A DNA stretch of 64,000 nucleotides, taken from the NCBI RefSeq assembly GCF_001647715.1, contig NZ_CP015600.1:3038001-3102000 (forward strand). Reading direction: 5' to 3'. A program made the position numbers and the translations under genes. Positions 1-8,861 of the stretch are shown here, piece after piece (positions within the stretch are counted from its first letter, which is position 1; every line of letters starts with the position of its first letter). This DNA comes from Pseudomonas antarctica. Its GTDB lineage: Bacteria; Pseudomonadota; Gammaproteobacteria; Pseudomonadales; Pseudomonadaceae. Under the pieces are notes generated by a model. That model saw only the letters and a list, made by a program, of their open reading frames with translations. It was not told the origin of the DNA and ran no database searches.

Positions 1-923
1 AACAGGTCCGCCTTGGCCACGCCGATACGGGCAGTAGCGGCGGCCAGTTTGCGTTCGGCACTGAGAATGTCCGGGCGACGTTGCAGCAGTTGCCCCGGGT
101 CACCGATTGGCAACGCCTTGGCAATCGCCGGTAGGTCTTTCGGGCTCAGGTCCACGGTCAGCTTGTCGGGGCGCTGGCCGAGGAGGGTGGCGATGCGGTT
201 ACGCTCGCGTACTTGCTCGGCTTGCAGTTGCGGCACGCTGGCTTCAACCGCCGCCAGGCGGGCATCGGCGCGCTCCACGTCGAGTTGGTCGCCGACGCCG
301 GCATCACGCAGGCTGACGGTGATGGTGCGCGATTCCTGCTGGTTCTTCAGGTTGTCCAGGGCGATGCGTTCGCGCAGTTGAGCGCCGCGCAGTTGGCCGT
401 AGGCGTCCACCAACTCGGCAATCATGGTGACTTGCAGTTGGTACAGGTCGGCTTCCGCCACCTGTTGGTCAGCGTCGCTGGCTTCGAGGTTGCGGCGGAT
501 GCGGCCGAACAAGTCGACTTCCCAGGCCATGTCCAGGCCCAGGTCGTAGCGTTCGCTGTTGACGCGCTTGGTGGTCTGGCCGGGAATCTGGCCTTTGCCC
601 ACGTCGCTGCTGGCACGGCTGGTCACCACCGGCATGATGTCGTTGGCCGCGTCATCGCGAATCGCGCGGGCGGCTCGCAGACGGGCGAACGCTACACGCA
701 GGTCGCGGTTACCGCTCAGCGACTGGGTCACCAGTTGGTTGAGAGTAGGGTCCTCGAACTGCTGCCACCAAATGCCTTCGTACTGGGCATGGTCATAGCT
801 TTTGGTGTCGGCGGCGGCCGTGATATTGGCAGCCGCAAGCTTCTCGGTTTTGTAGTCCGGGCCGACGGCGCAGGCGCTCAGCGCCAATACCAGCAGGCTA
901 GGCAGGAATACTTTCACGCTCAT
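1..923 (-). CDS. oprN: Outer-membrane efflux lipoprotein OprN, partial (C-terminus outside window)
   Basis: This is the outer-membrane channel of a tripartite RND pump, of the OprM/NodT family. The start codon at 923 overlaps the stop codon of mexF in an ATGA, so the two are translationally coupled. The first residues form a lipoprotein signal with an LSAC lipobox followed by AVGPDYK, the usual opening of this family. About 307 codons are visible and the reading frame runs off the left edge, so the last third is not in the window. The helical-hairpin regions of the family fit segments such as RDLRVAFARLRAARA. It is the third gene of mexE-mexF-oprN. The symbol rests on its operon partners as much as on its own sequence. 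Confidence 0.9.
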   Translation of the reverse strand, partial: MSVKVFLPSLLVLALSACAVGPDYKTEKLAAANITAAADTKSYDHAQYEGIWWQQFEDPTLNQLVTQSLSGNRDLRVAFARLRAARAIRDDAANDIMPVVTSRASSDVGKGQIPGQTTKRVNSERYDLGLDMAWEVDLFGRIRRNLEASDADQQVAEADLYQLQVTMIAELVDAYGQLRGAQLRERIALDNLKNQQESRTITVSLRDAGVGDQLDVERADARLAAVEASVPQLQAEQVRERNRIATLLGQRPDKLTVDLSPKDLPAIAKALPIGDPGQLLQRRPDILSAERKLAAATARIGVAKADL

Positions 924-3900
924 TGCTGTGTCTCCAGCTTCAAGGCCTTGGCCGCTTTGCGCGCTTCGCTGCGCTCCACATAGCGACGGATCAATACGTA
1001 GAATACTGGCGTCAGCAACAGGCCGAAGAAGGTCACCCCGATCATCCCGGAGAACACCGCCACGCCCATGGCATGACGCATCTCGGCACCGGCACCGCTG
1101 GACAACACCAGTGGCACCACACCCATGATGAAGGCGAACGAGGTCATCAGGATCGGCCGCAGACGCAGACGGCAGGCTTCCAGTACCGCAGCGAGCGGAT
1201 CGAGCCCCTCGGCCTGTTTATCCTTGGCAAACTCGACGATCAGAATCGCGTTCTTACACGCCAGGCCCACCAGTACGATCAAGCCGATCTGGGTGAAGAT
1301 GTTGTTGTCGCCGCCGGAGATGATCACCCCGGTAATGGCCGACAGCAGCGTCATCGGTACGATCAGGATCACCGCCAATGGCAGGCTCCAGCTTTCGTAC
1401 TGGGCCGCCAGTACCAGGAACGCCAGCAGTACGCAGAGCGGGAACACGAACAGTGCAGTGTTGCCCGAGAGGATTTGCTGATAAGTCAGGTCGGTCCACT
1501 CGTAGGTCATGCCGTTGGGCAGTTCCTCTTTCAGCAGCTTTTCAATCGCTGCCTGGGCCTGGCCGGAGCTGTAGCCCGGTGCGGCGTTGCCGTTGATTTC
1601 GGCGGTGATAAAGCCGTTGTAGTGCATCACGCGGTCAGGGCCCGAGGTGTCGCTGACCTTGATGAAGGTCGCCAGCGGGATCATCTCGCCTTTGTTGTTA
1701 CGCACTTTCAACTGGCCGATCTGGTCTTCATCCTGGCGGAACTGCTGCTCAGCCTGCACGTTGACTTGATAGGTACGGCCGAAGCGGTTGAAGTCGTTGG
1801 CATACAACGAACCCAGGTAGATCTGCAGGGTGTCGAAGATGTCGCTGACCGCCACGCCATGGGTCTTGGCCTTTTCGCGGTCGATGGCGGCATCGACCTG
1901 GGGCACGTTGACCGTGTAGCTGGTGAACAGTCCGAACAACTCCGGCGTGGTGCGGCTCTTGGTGATGATGTTCTGCACTTCTTTGTACAGCTCGTCATAC
2001 CCCAGGTTGCCACGGTCTTCGATCTGCAGGCGGAACCCGCCAATCGTGCCCAGGCCCTGTACCGGCGGCGGTGGGAAGATTGCCATGTAGGCTTCTTCGA
2101 TGCCGCTGTACTTGCCGTTCAGTGCACCGGCAATCGCACCTGCAGACATGCTCGGGTCTTTACGTTCGTCGAACGGCTTCAAGGTCACGAACACGATGCC
2201 GCTGTTCGGGCTGTTGGTGAAACCGTTGATCGACAGGCCCGGGAACGCTACGGCGCTTTCCACGCCCGGTTGCTTCAGCGCGATGTCGGACATGCGCTTG
2301 ATCACATCTTCAGTGCGGTCCAGGCTCGCAGCGTCCGGCAATTGCGCGAAGGCCACCAGGTATTGCTTGTCCTGGGCCGGCACGAAACCGGTCGGGGTGT
2401 GGGCAAAACCGAACCAGGTCAGCACCATCAAACCGGCGTAAAGGAACAACGCGATACCGCTGCCACGAATCACCCGGCGTACGGTGCCGACGTAACCGTG
2501 GCTGGCCTTGACGAAGAAGCGGTTGAAGGGACGGAACAACCAGCCGCCGAAAATCTTGTCGAGCACCTTGGAGAAGCGATCCTTCGGCGCATCATGACCG
2601 CGCAGCAACACGGCAGCGAGGGCAGGGGACAAGGTCAGCGAGTTGAAGGCCGAAATTACCGTCGAGATCGCAATGGTCAACGCGAACTGCTTATAGAACT
2701 GCCCGGTCAAGCCGCTGATAAAGGCTGCTGGAATGAACACCGCACACAGCACCAACGCGGTGGCGATGATCGGGCCGGTCACTTCGCTCATGGCTTTTTC
2801 AGTGGCCTGGAACGGTTCCAATCCCAACTCGATATTACGCTCGACGTTCTCCACCACCACGATGGCGTCGTCCACCACGATACCGATCGCCAGTACCAGG
2901 CCGAACAGCGACAGCGCGTTAAGCGAGAAGCCAAACAGGTGCATCACCGCAAACGTACCGATCAACGAGACCGGCACCGCCACCAATGGAATGATCGAGG
3001 CGCGCCAGGTTTGCAGGAACAGAATCACCACCAGCACCACGAGGATCAGTGCTTCGAACAGGGTGTGCACCACCGCTTCGATGGAGCCACGCACGAAGAT
3101 GGTCGGGTCATAGACGATGCTGTAGTCCATCCCTTGCGGGAAGTTCTTTTTCAGCTCTTCCATCTTGCCGCGCACTTCGTTGGAGATCTCGATGGCGTTG
3201 GAGCCTGGGCGCTGGAAGATCGGGATCGCCACGGCCGGCTGGTTGTTGAGCAACGAACGCAGGGCGTATTGGCTGGAACCCAGCTCGACCCGTGCGATGT
3301 CCTTCAGGCGCGTGATTTCACCGTTATCGCCTGCGCGAATGATGATGTTCTCGAACTCTTCTTCCGTCACCAGACGGCCCTGAGTGTTCACCGACAACTG
3401 GAAGCTGGTGGCATTCGGCGCAGGTTGCGCACCCAGGGCACCGGCGGCCACTTGACGGTTCTGTTCGCGGATCGCATTCACGACATCAGTGGCGGTCAGG
3501 TTGCGCGACGCGGTCTTGTTCGGGTCCAGCCATACACGCAGGGAGTAGTCGCCCATGCCGAACAGCTGCACATCACCCACACCGCCCAGGCGTGCCAGCT
3601 CATCCTTCACATTGAGCAAGGCGTAGTTGGACAGGTACAGCATGTCGTAACGCTGATCCGGTGAGGTCAAGTGCACCACCATGGTCAGGTCCGGGGAAGC
3701 CTTGTCCACGGTGATACCGATGCGGGTCACTTCCTCAGGCAGTTTCGGCTGAGTCCGCGTCACACGGTTTTGCACCTGCACCTGCGCGTTGTCCAGGTCG
3801 GTGCCCAGGGCGAAGGTGATGGTCAGGGTCAGCTTGCCGTCGGCGGTGGACTGCGAGGACATGTACAGCATGTTCTCGACGCCGGTGATGGCTTGCTCCA

Positions 3901-4099
3901 GGGGAGCGGCCACGGTTTCACCGATGACTTTGGGGTTGGCACCCGGGAAGTTGGCACGCACCACGACGGTCGGTGGCACCACTTCCGGGTATTCGCTGAT
4001 CGGCAGTTGGAACAGCGAGATTGCACCGGCGATCAGGATCAACAGCGACAGCACCGCTGCGAAGATCGGCCGTGAAATGAAGAACTTGGAAAAATTCAT
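920..4099 (-). CDS. mexF: RND multidrug efflux permease MexF
   Basis: This 1059-aa inner-membrane proton/drug antiporter pumps substrates such as chloramphenicol, fluoroquinolones and trimethoprim (family knowledge) through OprN. The N-terminus (MNFSKFFISRPIFAAVLSLL) and long stretches agree with what I remember of P. aeruginosa MexF. Visible landmarks are the first membrane helix, the porter domain with GVGDVQLFG, and the TM4 motif GIVVDDAIVVVENVE (about residues 400-415), whose Asp pair carries protons. A second helix bundle begins near residue 870. Length matches the family. It lies 15 bp downstream of mexE and overlaps oprN by 4 bp. Long open frames on the opposite strand here are codon-bias shadows. 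Confidence 0.97.
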   Translation of the reverse strand: MNFSKFFISRPIFAAVLSLLILIAGAISLFQLPISEYPEVVPPTVVVRANFPGANPKVIGETVAAPLEQAITGVENMLYMSSQSTADGKLTLTITFALGTDLDNAQVQVQNRVTRTQPKLPEEVTRIGITVDKASPDLTMVVHLTSPDQRYDMLYLSNYALLNVKDELARLGGVGDVQLFGMGDYSLRVWLDPNKTASRNLTATDVVNAIREQNRQVAAGALGAQPAPNATSFQLSVNTQGRLVTEEEFENIIIRAGDNGEITRLKDIARVELGSSQYALRSLLNNQPAVAIPIFQRPGSNAIEISNEVRGKMEELKKNFPQGMDYSIVYDPTIFVRGSIEAVVHTLFEALILVVLVVILFLQTWRASIIPLVAVPVSLIGTFAVMHLFGFSLNALSLFGLVLAIGIVVDDAIVVVENVERNIELGLEPFQATEKAMSEVTGPIIATALVLCAVFIPAAFISGLTGQFYKQFALTIAISTVISAFNSLTLSPALAAVLLRGHDAPKDRFSKVLDKIFGGWLFRPFNRFFVKASHGYVGTVRRVIRGSGIALFLYAGLMVLTWFGFAHTPTGFVPAQDKQYLVAFAQLPDAASLDRTEDVIKRMSDIALKQPGVESAVAFPGLSINGFTNSPNSGIVFVTLKPFDERKDPSMSAGAIAGALNGKYSGIEEAYMAIFPPPPVQGLGTIGGFRLQIEDRGNLGYDELYKEVQNIITKSRTTPELFGLFTSYTVNVPQVDAAIDREKAKTHGVAVSDIFDTLQIYLGSLYANDFNRFGRTYQVNVQAEQQFRQDEDQIGQLKVRNNKGEMIPLATFIKVSDTSGPDRVMHYNGFITAEINGNAAPGYSSGQAQAAIEKLLKEELPNGMTYEWTDLTYQQILSGNTALFVFPLCVLLAFLVLAAQYESWSLPLAVILIVPMTLLSAITGVIISGGDNNIFTQIGLIVLVGLACKNAILIVEFAKDKQAEGLDPLAAVLEACRLRLRPILMTSFAFIMGVVPLVLSSGAGAEMRHAMGVAVFSGMIGVTFFGLLLTPVFYVLIRRYVERSEARKAAKALKLETQQ

Positions 4100-4114
4100 C
4101 TTGAGTTGTATCCC

Positions 4115-5356
4115 TTAACCGCGTGGAGTCGCGACGCTGGCAACTTTGGGCGCGGCTTTATCCGGCGCCACTTGCTCCAGGTTGCTGGCTTCAAGCGCTT
4201 GTCGTTGTTGTGCCAAGGCGGCGAGGGTTTCCTTGCTGGCCATCGGGATGGTTTCCGGTGCAACCGGCGACCCCGGACGAATGCGCTGCAAGCCCTTCAC
4301 GACGATGGTGTCGTCCTTGTTCAAACCGCTGCGTACGATGCGCAAGCCTTCGATCTTCGGCCCCAGTTCCACCGAGCGATAAGCCGGTTTGTCGCCGTCC
4401 ATCACCAGCACGAACTTCTTGCCCAGGTCGGTGCCGACCGCTTCGTCGTTGATCAACACAGCGGAGTAGGTGCCGCTGCCAACCAGCTTCAAGCGGGCAT
4501 ACAGGCCAGGGGTGTATTCGCCCTTGCTGTTATCGAACACGGCGCGGCCACGGATGGTGCCGGTGGCCGGGTTGACCTGGTTGTCGACGAAGTTCATCTG
4601 GCCCAGGTGCGGGTTGCCGGTTTCGTTGGACAGGCCCAGGTACACAGGCGTTGTTGCGCCACGACGGCCTTGGCGGGCCAGCTCGGTGTACTTGAGGTAC
4701 ACGCGCTCATCGGCGTCGAAGTAGGCGTAGACCTTGTCGGTGGAGACCACGCTGGTGAGTGCGGTGACGTCGGCGGTCACCAGGTTGCCGGCGGTGATTT
4801 CGGCACGGCTGACGCGGCCGCTGATCGGCGAGGTCACGCGGGTAAAGCTCAGGTTGAGCTTGGCCAGGTCCAACTGCGCCTGAATCCCGGCGACAGCGGC
4901 GCGGGCTTCCTGGGCAGCGGTGGTGCGCGAGTCGGCCAGTTCGGCGGAAATCGCGTTGCTCTGACGCAGGCGTTCGCCCCGTTGCGCTTCATTATCGCTA
5001 CGGCTGGCGGCGGCTTTGGTTTGGGCAAGCTGGGCTTCGAGGCGGCGCACTTCAGCCTGGAACGGACGCGGGTCGATCTGGAACAGCACATCGCCTTTCT
5101 TCACCAGGGCGCCTTCGATGAACGCCACTTGGTCGATCTGGCCGGACACGCGCGGACGAATCTGCACGGTTTCCGGCGCTTCCAGGCGACCGGTGAATTC
5201 ATCCCACTCGTTTACCGGTTGTTCGAGCACCTTGGCCACACTGATTTTTGCAGGGGGCATGGCGGCCGCTTGTTCCGGAGTTTTGCCGCACGCGCTCATC
5301 ACCACCACGGCCAAAATCGCCAGGGGGAAGCGCAAATGTTTGAGTGACTGTTCCAT
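4115..5356 (-). CDS. mexE: RND efflux periplasmic adaptor MexE
   Basis: This 413-aa membrane-fusion protein links MexF to OprN in the periplasm. I chose the start that gives MEQSLKHLRFPLAILAVVVMSACGK, which matches the MexE family start and contains an MSAC lipobox. In-frame ATGs upstream at 5365 and 5395 would add 3 or 13 residues. The lipoyl halves (EAPETVQIRPRVSGQI and SPISGRVSRAEITAGNLV) flank a coiled-coil hairpin rich in Ala, Gln and Glu. The beta-barrel segment VYAYFDADERVYLKY follows. It is the first gene of the operon, and two nod-box-like sites lie upstream. Its activator mexT is not adjacent but 10.6 kb away. Confidence 0.95.
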   Translation of the reverse strand: MEQSLKHLRFPLAILAVVVMSACGKTPEQAAAMPPAKISVAKVLEQPVNEWDEFTGRLEAPETVQIRPRVSGQIDQVAFIEGALVKKGDVLFQIDPRPFQAEVRRLEAQLAQTKAAASRSDNEAQRGERLRQSNAISAELADSRTTAAQEARAAVAGIQAQLDLAKLNLSFTRVTSPISGRVSRAEITAGNLVTADVTALTSVVSTDKVYAYFDADERVYLKYTELARQGRRGATTPVYLGLSNETGNPHLGQMNFVDNQVNPATGTIRGRAVFDNSKGEYTPGLYARLKLVGSGTYSAVLINDEAVGTDLGKKFVLVMDGDKPAYRSVELGPKIEGLRIVRSGLNKDDTIVVKGLQRIRPGSPVAPETIPMASKETLAALAQQRQALEASNLEQVAPDKAAPKVASVATPRG

Positions 5357-5432
5357 GAGGTGCATCCGCCAATGTATTTGAGATGGGCGGATCATGCGCG
5401 GCGAGGTGCTATGTCACGAATCGAATGAAGCA

Positions 5433-5456
5433 AAGGTAACTATCATTCGGAATGAT
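5433..5456 (-). promoter_or_regulatory. mexE: Putative MexT nod box 1 upstream of mexE
   Basis: Read on the minus strand the site is ATCA-N5-AATGAT-N4-ACCTT, close to the published MexT motif ATCA-N5-GTCGAT-N4-ACYAT (quoted from memory). Its core, ATCATTCCGAATGAT, is a near-perfect inverted repeat of the ATC-N9-GAT type. It sits about 77 bp upstream of the mexE start, suitable for a LysR activator. No binding evidence is available here. Confidence 0.6.
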
Positions 5457-5494
5457 ATAAGCGCGAGATTAGCCCTCTAGGATGCGGGTTTCGT

Positions 5495-5518
5495 TAGGGA
5501 GCTATCAATGGGCTTGAT
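5495..5518 (-). promoter_or_regulatory. mexE: Putative MexT nod box 2, upstream of box 1
   Basis: On the minus strand this reads ATCA-N5-ATTGAT-N4-CCCTA, again with an ATC-N9-GAT core. It lies 62 bp from box 1, close to six helical turns, so the two would face the same side of the DNA. The 3' half fits the MexT motif less well than box 1. The rest of the gap between mexE and the MFS gene (5357-5685) shows no convincing gene. Confidence 0.45.
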
Positions 5519-5685
5519 GACAAAGGTGTATTGCGCAGCTTGCAAGGAACACGGCCAACGTCGCGCTGCCGCTGGCCAGCTTGCGTTGCAAGCCGCTTGA
5601 ACAGTATCAACCTGGCCGCAGGCGTCAGCCCGGGTGGTAATTTGACGCAACCGATCGTATACCCCGCCAGGACGCTCGAAGGCGC

Positions 5686-6909
5686 TCACTTCACCGGTTT
5701 GGCGGTGAGGGCACCTGACAGGGAAACGCCCAGCAGATACAGCATCCCACCGCCGATTATAAAAAGTACCAGCATGTAGAAAATGTAGTGAGCCGGCTGC
5801 GTTGCCAGCACCCATCCGCACAGCACGGGCCCCAATGCTGCGCCGACGTTGCTGAGGTTCTGCGCGGCGTAATACATGCCGCGCAGATGATTCGGCGCAA
5901 TGTTGTCGATGAACATGTATTCGGCGGGGAACACGATAATTTCACCCAGGGTGAAAATGGCCATGGACAGCACCCACATCAACAGTGTGGTGGACAGCGC
6001 GAACCCGCCCAGCCCGACGATAAACAGGCTGAGGCCGGCCGCCAGCCACACGTTCAAGTACCGATGGGTAATCCGTTTGCCCAGGCCGTATTGCAGGCTG
6101 ATCACCATCAGGGCATTGGTTGCCACAACCGTGCTGATAATCCGGTAGGTCGCCTGGGGCGTGGAGGTGACTATCAGGTACTGCGAGAGATAGGCAGTGA
6201 ATTGGCCGAACACCACCGCACTCAATAGCCCGCCCAAGGTAAAGCACACCAGGCGGTAATCACGCAGCAGCAGTTTGCCGACTGCCAGGAACGGCGTGGG
6301 CGGCCGGTTTGCCTCGACCGTCACCAGGCACCTGTCGCCCCACACGAAATAGATAAAAAAGAACCCGGCACCAAGCCCTGCTGACATCAGAAAGGGCAGG
6401 CTGGTATCCACGGCGGCCAACCCCGCGCCCAGAAACGGCCCGACGGCATAACCGATATTGGTCAGCGTGTATTTGATCGAAAACACTTCGCTGCGCTGAT
6501 TGACGGGGAGCAGGCTGCCAAATCCGGCCTTCACTGCAATATCAATCACGGCATAGGCCAGGTTGACTGACACCAGGCACAGGTAAAACAGCCAGAGCGC
6601 GGGCGCGACATAGGCGCCGAGAAAGCTCAGCGTGAACACGCCGCAGAACGTGAGAATAAGCCGGTAACTGGACATTCTGTCCACTAGAAAACCGCCATAC
6701 AGGCTCAGCATCGAGCCAATGATCAGCGTGCTGCCAATGACCAGGCCGATGTCGGCGATGCTCAATTCAAAGTGGCCCGACAAGTAGATGACCAGGTAGG
6801 GCAGCGTAATTGCGCGGGCGAGGGTTAATACCAGTGAGGCACACAGCAGCAGGTTGAGGGTGAGCGGGTAGTTTTTCAGCGTTGCCAGCATTCGAGCCTC
6901 ATCGTCCAT
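5686..6909 (-). CDS. MFS transporter
   Basis: This is a 407-aa major facilitator superfamily permease with about twelve hydrophobic helices. The loop GGFLVDRMSSYR after TM2 resembles the family signature G-x-x-x-D-R-x-G-R. A second half begins after the cytoplasmic loop near residue 200. Two starts are possible: 6909 (MDDEARMLATL) or 6891 (MLATLKNYP), the latter preceded by a GAGG about five bases away. The gene is divergent from a LysR regulator at 7033, a common layout for a drug or metabolite exporter under local control. The substrate is unknown. The segment is absent between mexT and mexE in the P. aeruginosa arrangement. Confidence 0.88.
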   Translation of the reverse strand: MDDEARMLATLKNYPLTLNLLLCASLVLTLARAITLPYLVIYLSGHFELSIADIGLVIGSTLIIGSMLSLYGGFLVDRMSSYRLILTFCGVFTLSFLGAYVAPALWLFYLCLVSVNLAYAVIDIAVKAGFGSLLPVNQRSEVFSIKYTLTNIGYAVGPFLGAGLAAVDTSLPFLMSAGLGAGFFFIYFVWGDRCLVTVEANRPPTPFLAVGKLLLRDYRLVCFTLGGLLSAVVFGQFTAYLSQYLIVTSTPQATYRIISTVVATNALMVISLQYGLGKRITHRYLNVWLAAGLSLFIVGLGGFALSTTLLMWVLSMAIFTLGEIIVFPAEYMFIDNIAPNHLRGMYYAAQNLSNVGAALGPVLCGWVLATQPAHYIFYMLVLFIIGGGMLYLLGVSLSGALTAKPVK

Positions 6910-6994
6910 TTATAAGGTGCGAGCGTCATGATTCGCTCGCTCGGAAAGGTGCAGCTTACTTTTGATCCTGGTTCTGATTTAGGATGCTTTTTAT

Positions 6995-7004
6995 CAATAT
7001 ATTG
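6995..7004. promoter_or_regulatory. Candidate LysR operator between MFS and LysR genes
   Basis: CAATATATTG is a perfect 10-bp palindrome inside an AT-rich stretch of the 123-bp divergent gap. It lies 29 bp upstream of the LysR start. Position and symmetry suit a T-N11-A type operator, but AT palindromes arise easily by chance. Confidence 0.3.
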
Positions 7005-7032
7005 GAAATGAATTCATGAATAAGGAACGTCT

Positions 7033-7938
7033 GTGTTTTCCTCCGAACGCTTGAAGGGCATCGATGTGTTTGTCTGTGTCGCGCAGTACGGCAGCTTCAC
7101 GGCAGCGGCCGAGAAAATGCACCTGACGGCCTCTGCCATCAGTAAAAACATCGCGCGCCTGGAAACGCGCCTGGGCGCCAGACTGTTCGAGCGCACCACG
7201 CGCACGTTATCGCTGACGGATGCCGGTGTTGCGTTTCTGCGCACCTGCACCGGCGTACTGGCAGACCTGGAAGAAGCGGAGTTATCACTTCAGGCAGAAA
7301 ACACCGAGCCTCGCGGGCGTGTGCGCATTGACCTGCCCAGCGCATTTGGCCGCGCACAGGTGTTACCGATCCTTCTGCAGTGGGTGAAGGATCATCCATT
7401 GCTGATACCGCATATCTCTTTCTCAGATGGTTTTATCGACCCGCTCAAGGAAGGCGTGGACATCGTGGTGCGCATTGGCGACGCACACACCTGGCCGGAG
7501 ACGGTAGAGCACCGGCTGCTCAACCGTGAGCGGCATGTTTTGTGTGCATCCCCTGCGTATCTGGCTCGCCATGGCACCCCACACGCGGAGCGCGACCTTG
7601 AGCATCATCGGTGTATTGCCTATGGCTGGATTGACGGGAGCATCAGCCCTTGGCGTTACGCCGGTGAGCAGGGCGAAACACGCCACAGGCAAATCGCTGC
7701 GCACCTGGTGATGGGGAATGGTGACGGATTGATGATGGCCGCACTGGCAGGCTGCGGTATCGTACAGTTGCCGTCATGGCTGATCGAGCAACCATTGCGG
7801 GAGGGGACGCTGGTTGAGGTGTTGCCGAAACTGGCAATCACGGGAATGGAGATCAATGTGGCCTGGGTTAAAAATCGCCAGGCGCTGCCCAAGATTCGCG
7901 CGGTAGTTGATGCGCTGGTTACGGGGCTGGGCGCTTGA
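7033..7938 (+). CDS. LysR family transcriptional regulator
   Basis: This is a 301-aa DNA-binding regulator. The N-terminal winged helix-turn-helix is clear (FTAAAEKMHLTASAISKNI, about residues 19-37, followed by RLGARLFERTTR). The rest fits the LysR_substrate effector domain. The start is a GTG at 7033 preceded by AAGGA. A nearby ATG at 7016 is out of frame. It is transcribed away from the MFS gene and probably controls it. The C-terminal half (FSDGFIDPLKEGVDIVVRIG) places it with the CrgA-like LysR group. The inducer is unknown. Confidence 0.92.
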   Translation: MFSSERLKGIDVFVCVAQYGSFTAAAEKMHLTASAISKNIARLETRLGARLFERTTRTLSLTDAGVAFLRTCTGVLADLEEAELSLQAENTEPRGRVRIDLPSAFGRAQVLPILLQWVKDHPLLIPHISFSDGFIDPLKEGVDIVVRIGDAHTWPETVEHRLLNRERHVLCASPAYLARHGTPHAERDLEHHRCIAYGWIDGSISPWRYAGEQGETRHRQIAAHLVMGNGDGLMMAALAGCGIVQLPSWLIEQPLREGTLVEVLPKLAITGMEINVAWVKNRQALPKIRAVVDALVTGLGA

Positions 7939-8069
7939 GTGAGCGGTCGCTTGACTTTAAATATGTGCAGAAATAGCACAGGTATTGTTTGCTTATGTGC
8001 GTGGATCAAACAGTAGGGCCTGCTTAAGCTGGCCTCGTCAACCCGACGACTGCTTAAGGAAACCCGCTC

Positions 8070-8825
8070 ATGTCCCACGCCATTGCTACTTCTCAATTGA
8101 CCCTGCGCGCCGCAAACGCCGGCGCCGTGCCGCACATGCTTAAAACCGTCATCGCCGGCCTTGGCCTGCTGATGAGCCTCGGCCAATGTGCCGTGGCCGC
8201 TGATGCTCAGGTCAATACTCAGCCGACCATCCGCGCCATGTTCGGTGCCAAACCGACCGACCAGTTGGACCCGAAAACCACCGCGCTGCTGGTGATCGAC
8301 TTCCAGAACGAATACTTCACGGGCCGCATGCCGATCCCGGATGGCATGAAAGCCCTGGACAACGCCCAGCGCCTGATTGCGTTTGCCGACAAGCAACATA
8401 TCCCGGTGATCCACGTGCAACACGTGGCTCCGGAGGGCGCAGCGGTGTTTGCCAAGGACGGTAAAACGGTGAACTTCCACCCGTTGATGCAGCCGCGTCC
8501 ACAGGACAAAGTCATTCAAAAAACCACCGTGAGTGTGTTCGCCAGCACCGATATCGACGCCCAGTTGAAGAAAGCCGGAATCAAGACACTGATCATTTCC
8601 GGCCTGATGACCCACGCCTGTGTCGCCGGTGCCGCGCGTGACGCGGTGCCGTTGGGCTACGACGTTGTGGTAGCATCCGATGCCACTGCAACCCGCGCAA
8701 TCACTCGCGCCAATGGGGATTCGGTGTCCAAGGACGCGTTGCACAACGCGGCGCTGGCGGAAATCGAAGACACCTTCGGTTCGGTGCTGACCACCGCGCA
8801 AATCGTTGCCTTGCCCGTGCACTGA
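8070..8825 (+). CDS. Exported isochorismatase-family cysteine hydrolase
   Basis: This 251-aa protein has the isochorismatase/nicotinamidase fold. The expected catalytic triad is visible: Asp77 (VIDFQNEY), Lys151 (VIQK) and Cys184 (THACV). The family hydrolyses amides or vinyl ethers. The substrate here cannot be read from the sequence. A hydrophobic segment (MLKTVIAGLGLLMSLGQ...AVAADA) looks like a Sec signal peptide. If translation starts at 8070 this signal is preceded by about 22 polar residues. An ATG at 8136 would give a conventional signal peptide but has no clear ribosome site, while 8070 has AAGGAA nine bases upstream. Export is unusual for this family. A LysR gene follows 36 bp downstream. 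Confidence 0.88.
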   Translation: MSHAIATSQLTLRAANAGAVPHMLKTVIAGLGLLMSLGQCAVAADAQVNTQPTIRAMFGAKPTDQLDPKTTALLVIDFQNEYFTGRMPIPDGMKALDNAQRLIAFADKQHIPVIHVQHVAPEGAAVFAKDGKTVNFHPLMQPRPQDKVIQKTTVSVFASTDIDAQLKKAGIKTLIISGLMTHACVAGAARDAVPLGYDVVVASDATATRAITRANGDSVSKDALHNAALAEIEDTFGSVLTTAQIVALPVH

Positions 8826-8861
8826 TCCACCGGATTGCTCGCCTGGAGTCACATTCGCTTC

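Noticed and set aside
923-3664. A 913-codon open frame on the plus strand opposite mexF
   Set aside because: It is fully antisense to a well-supported RND permease. The translation is His/Gln/Arg-rich with no domain, a typical shadow of GC-rich codon use.
5477-5821. A 114-codon minus-strand ORF between mexE and the MFS gene
   Set aside because: It overlaps the end of the MFS gene in another frame and has no signal, domain or ribosome site. The non-overlapping part is probably intergenic.
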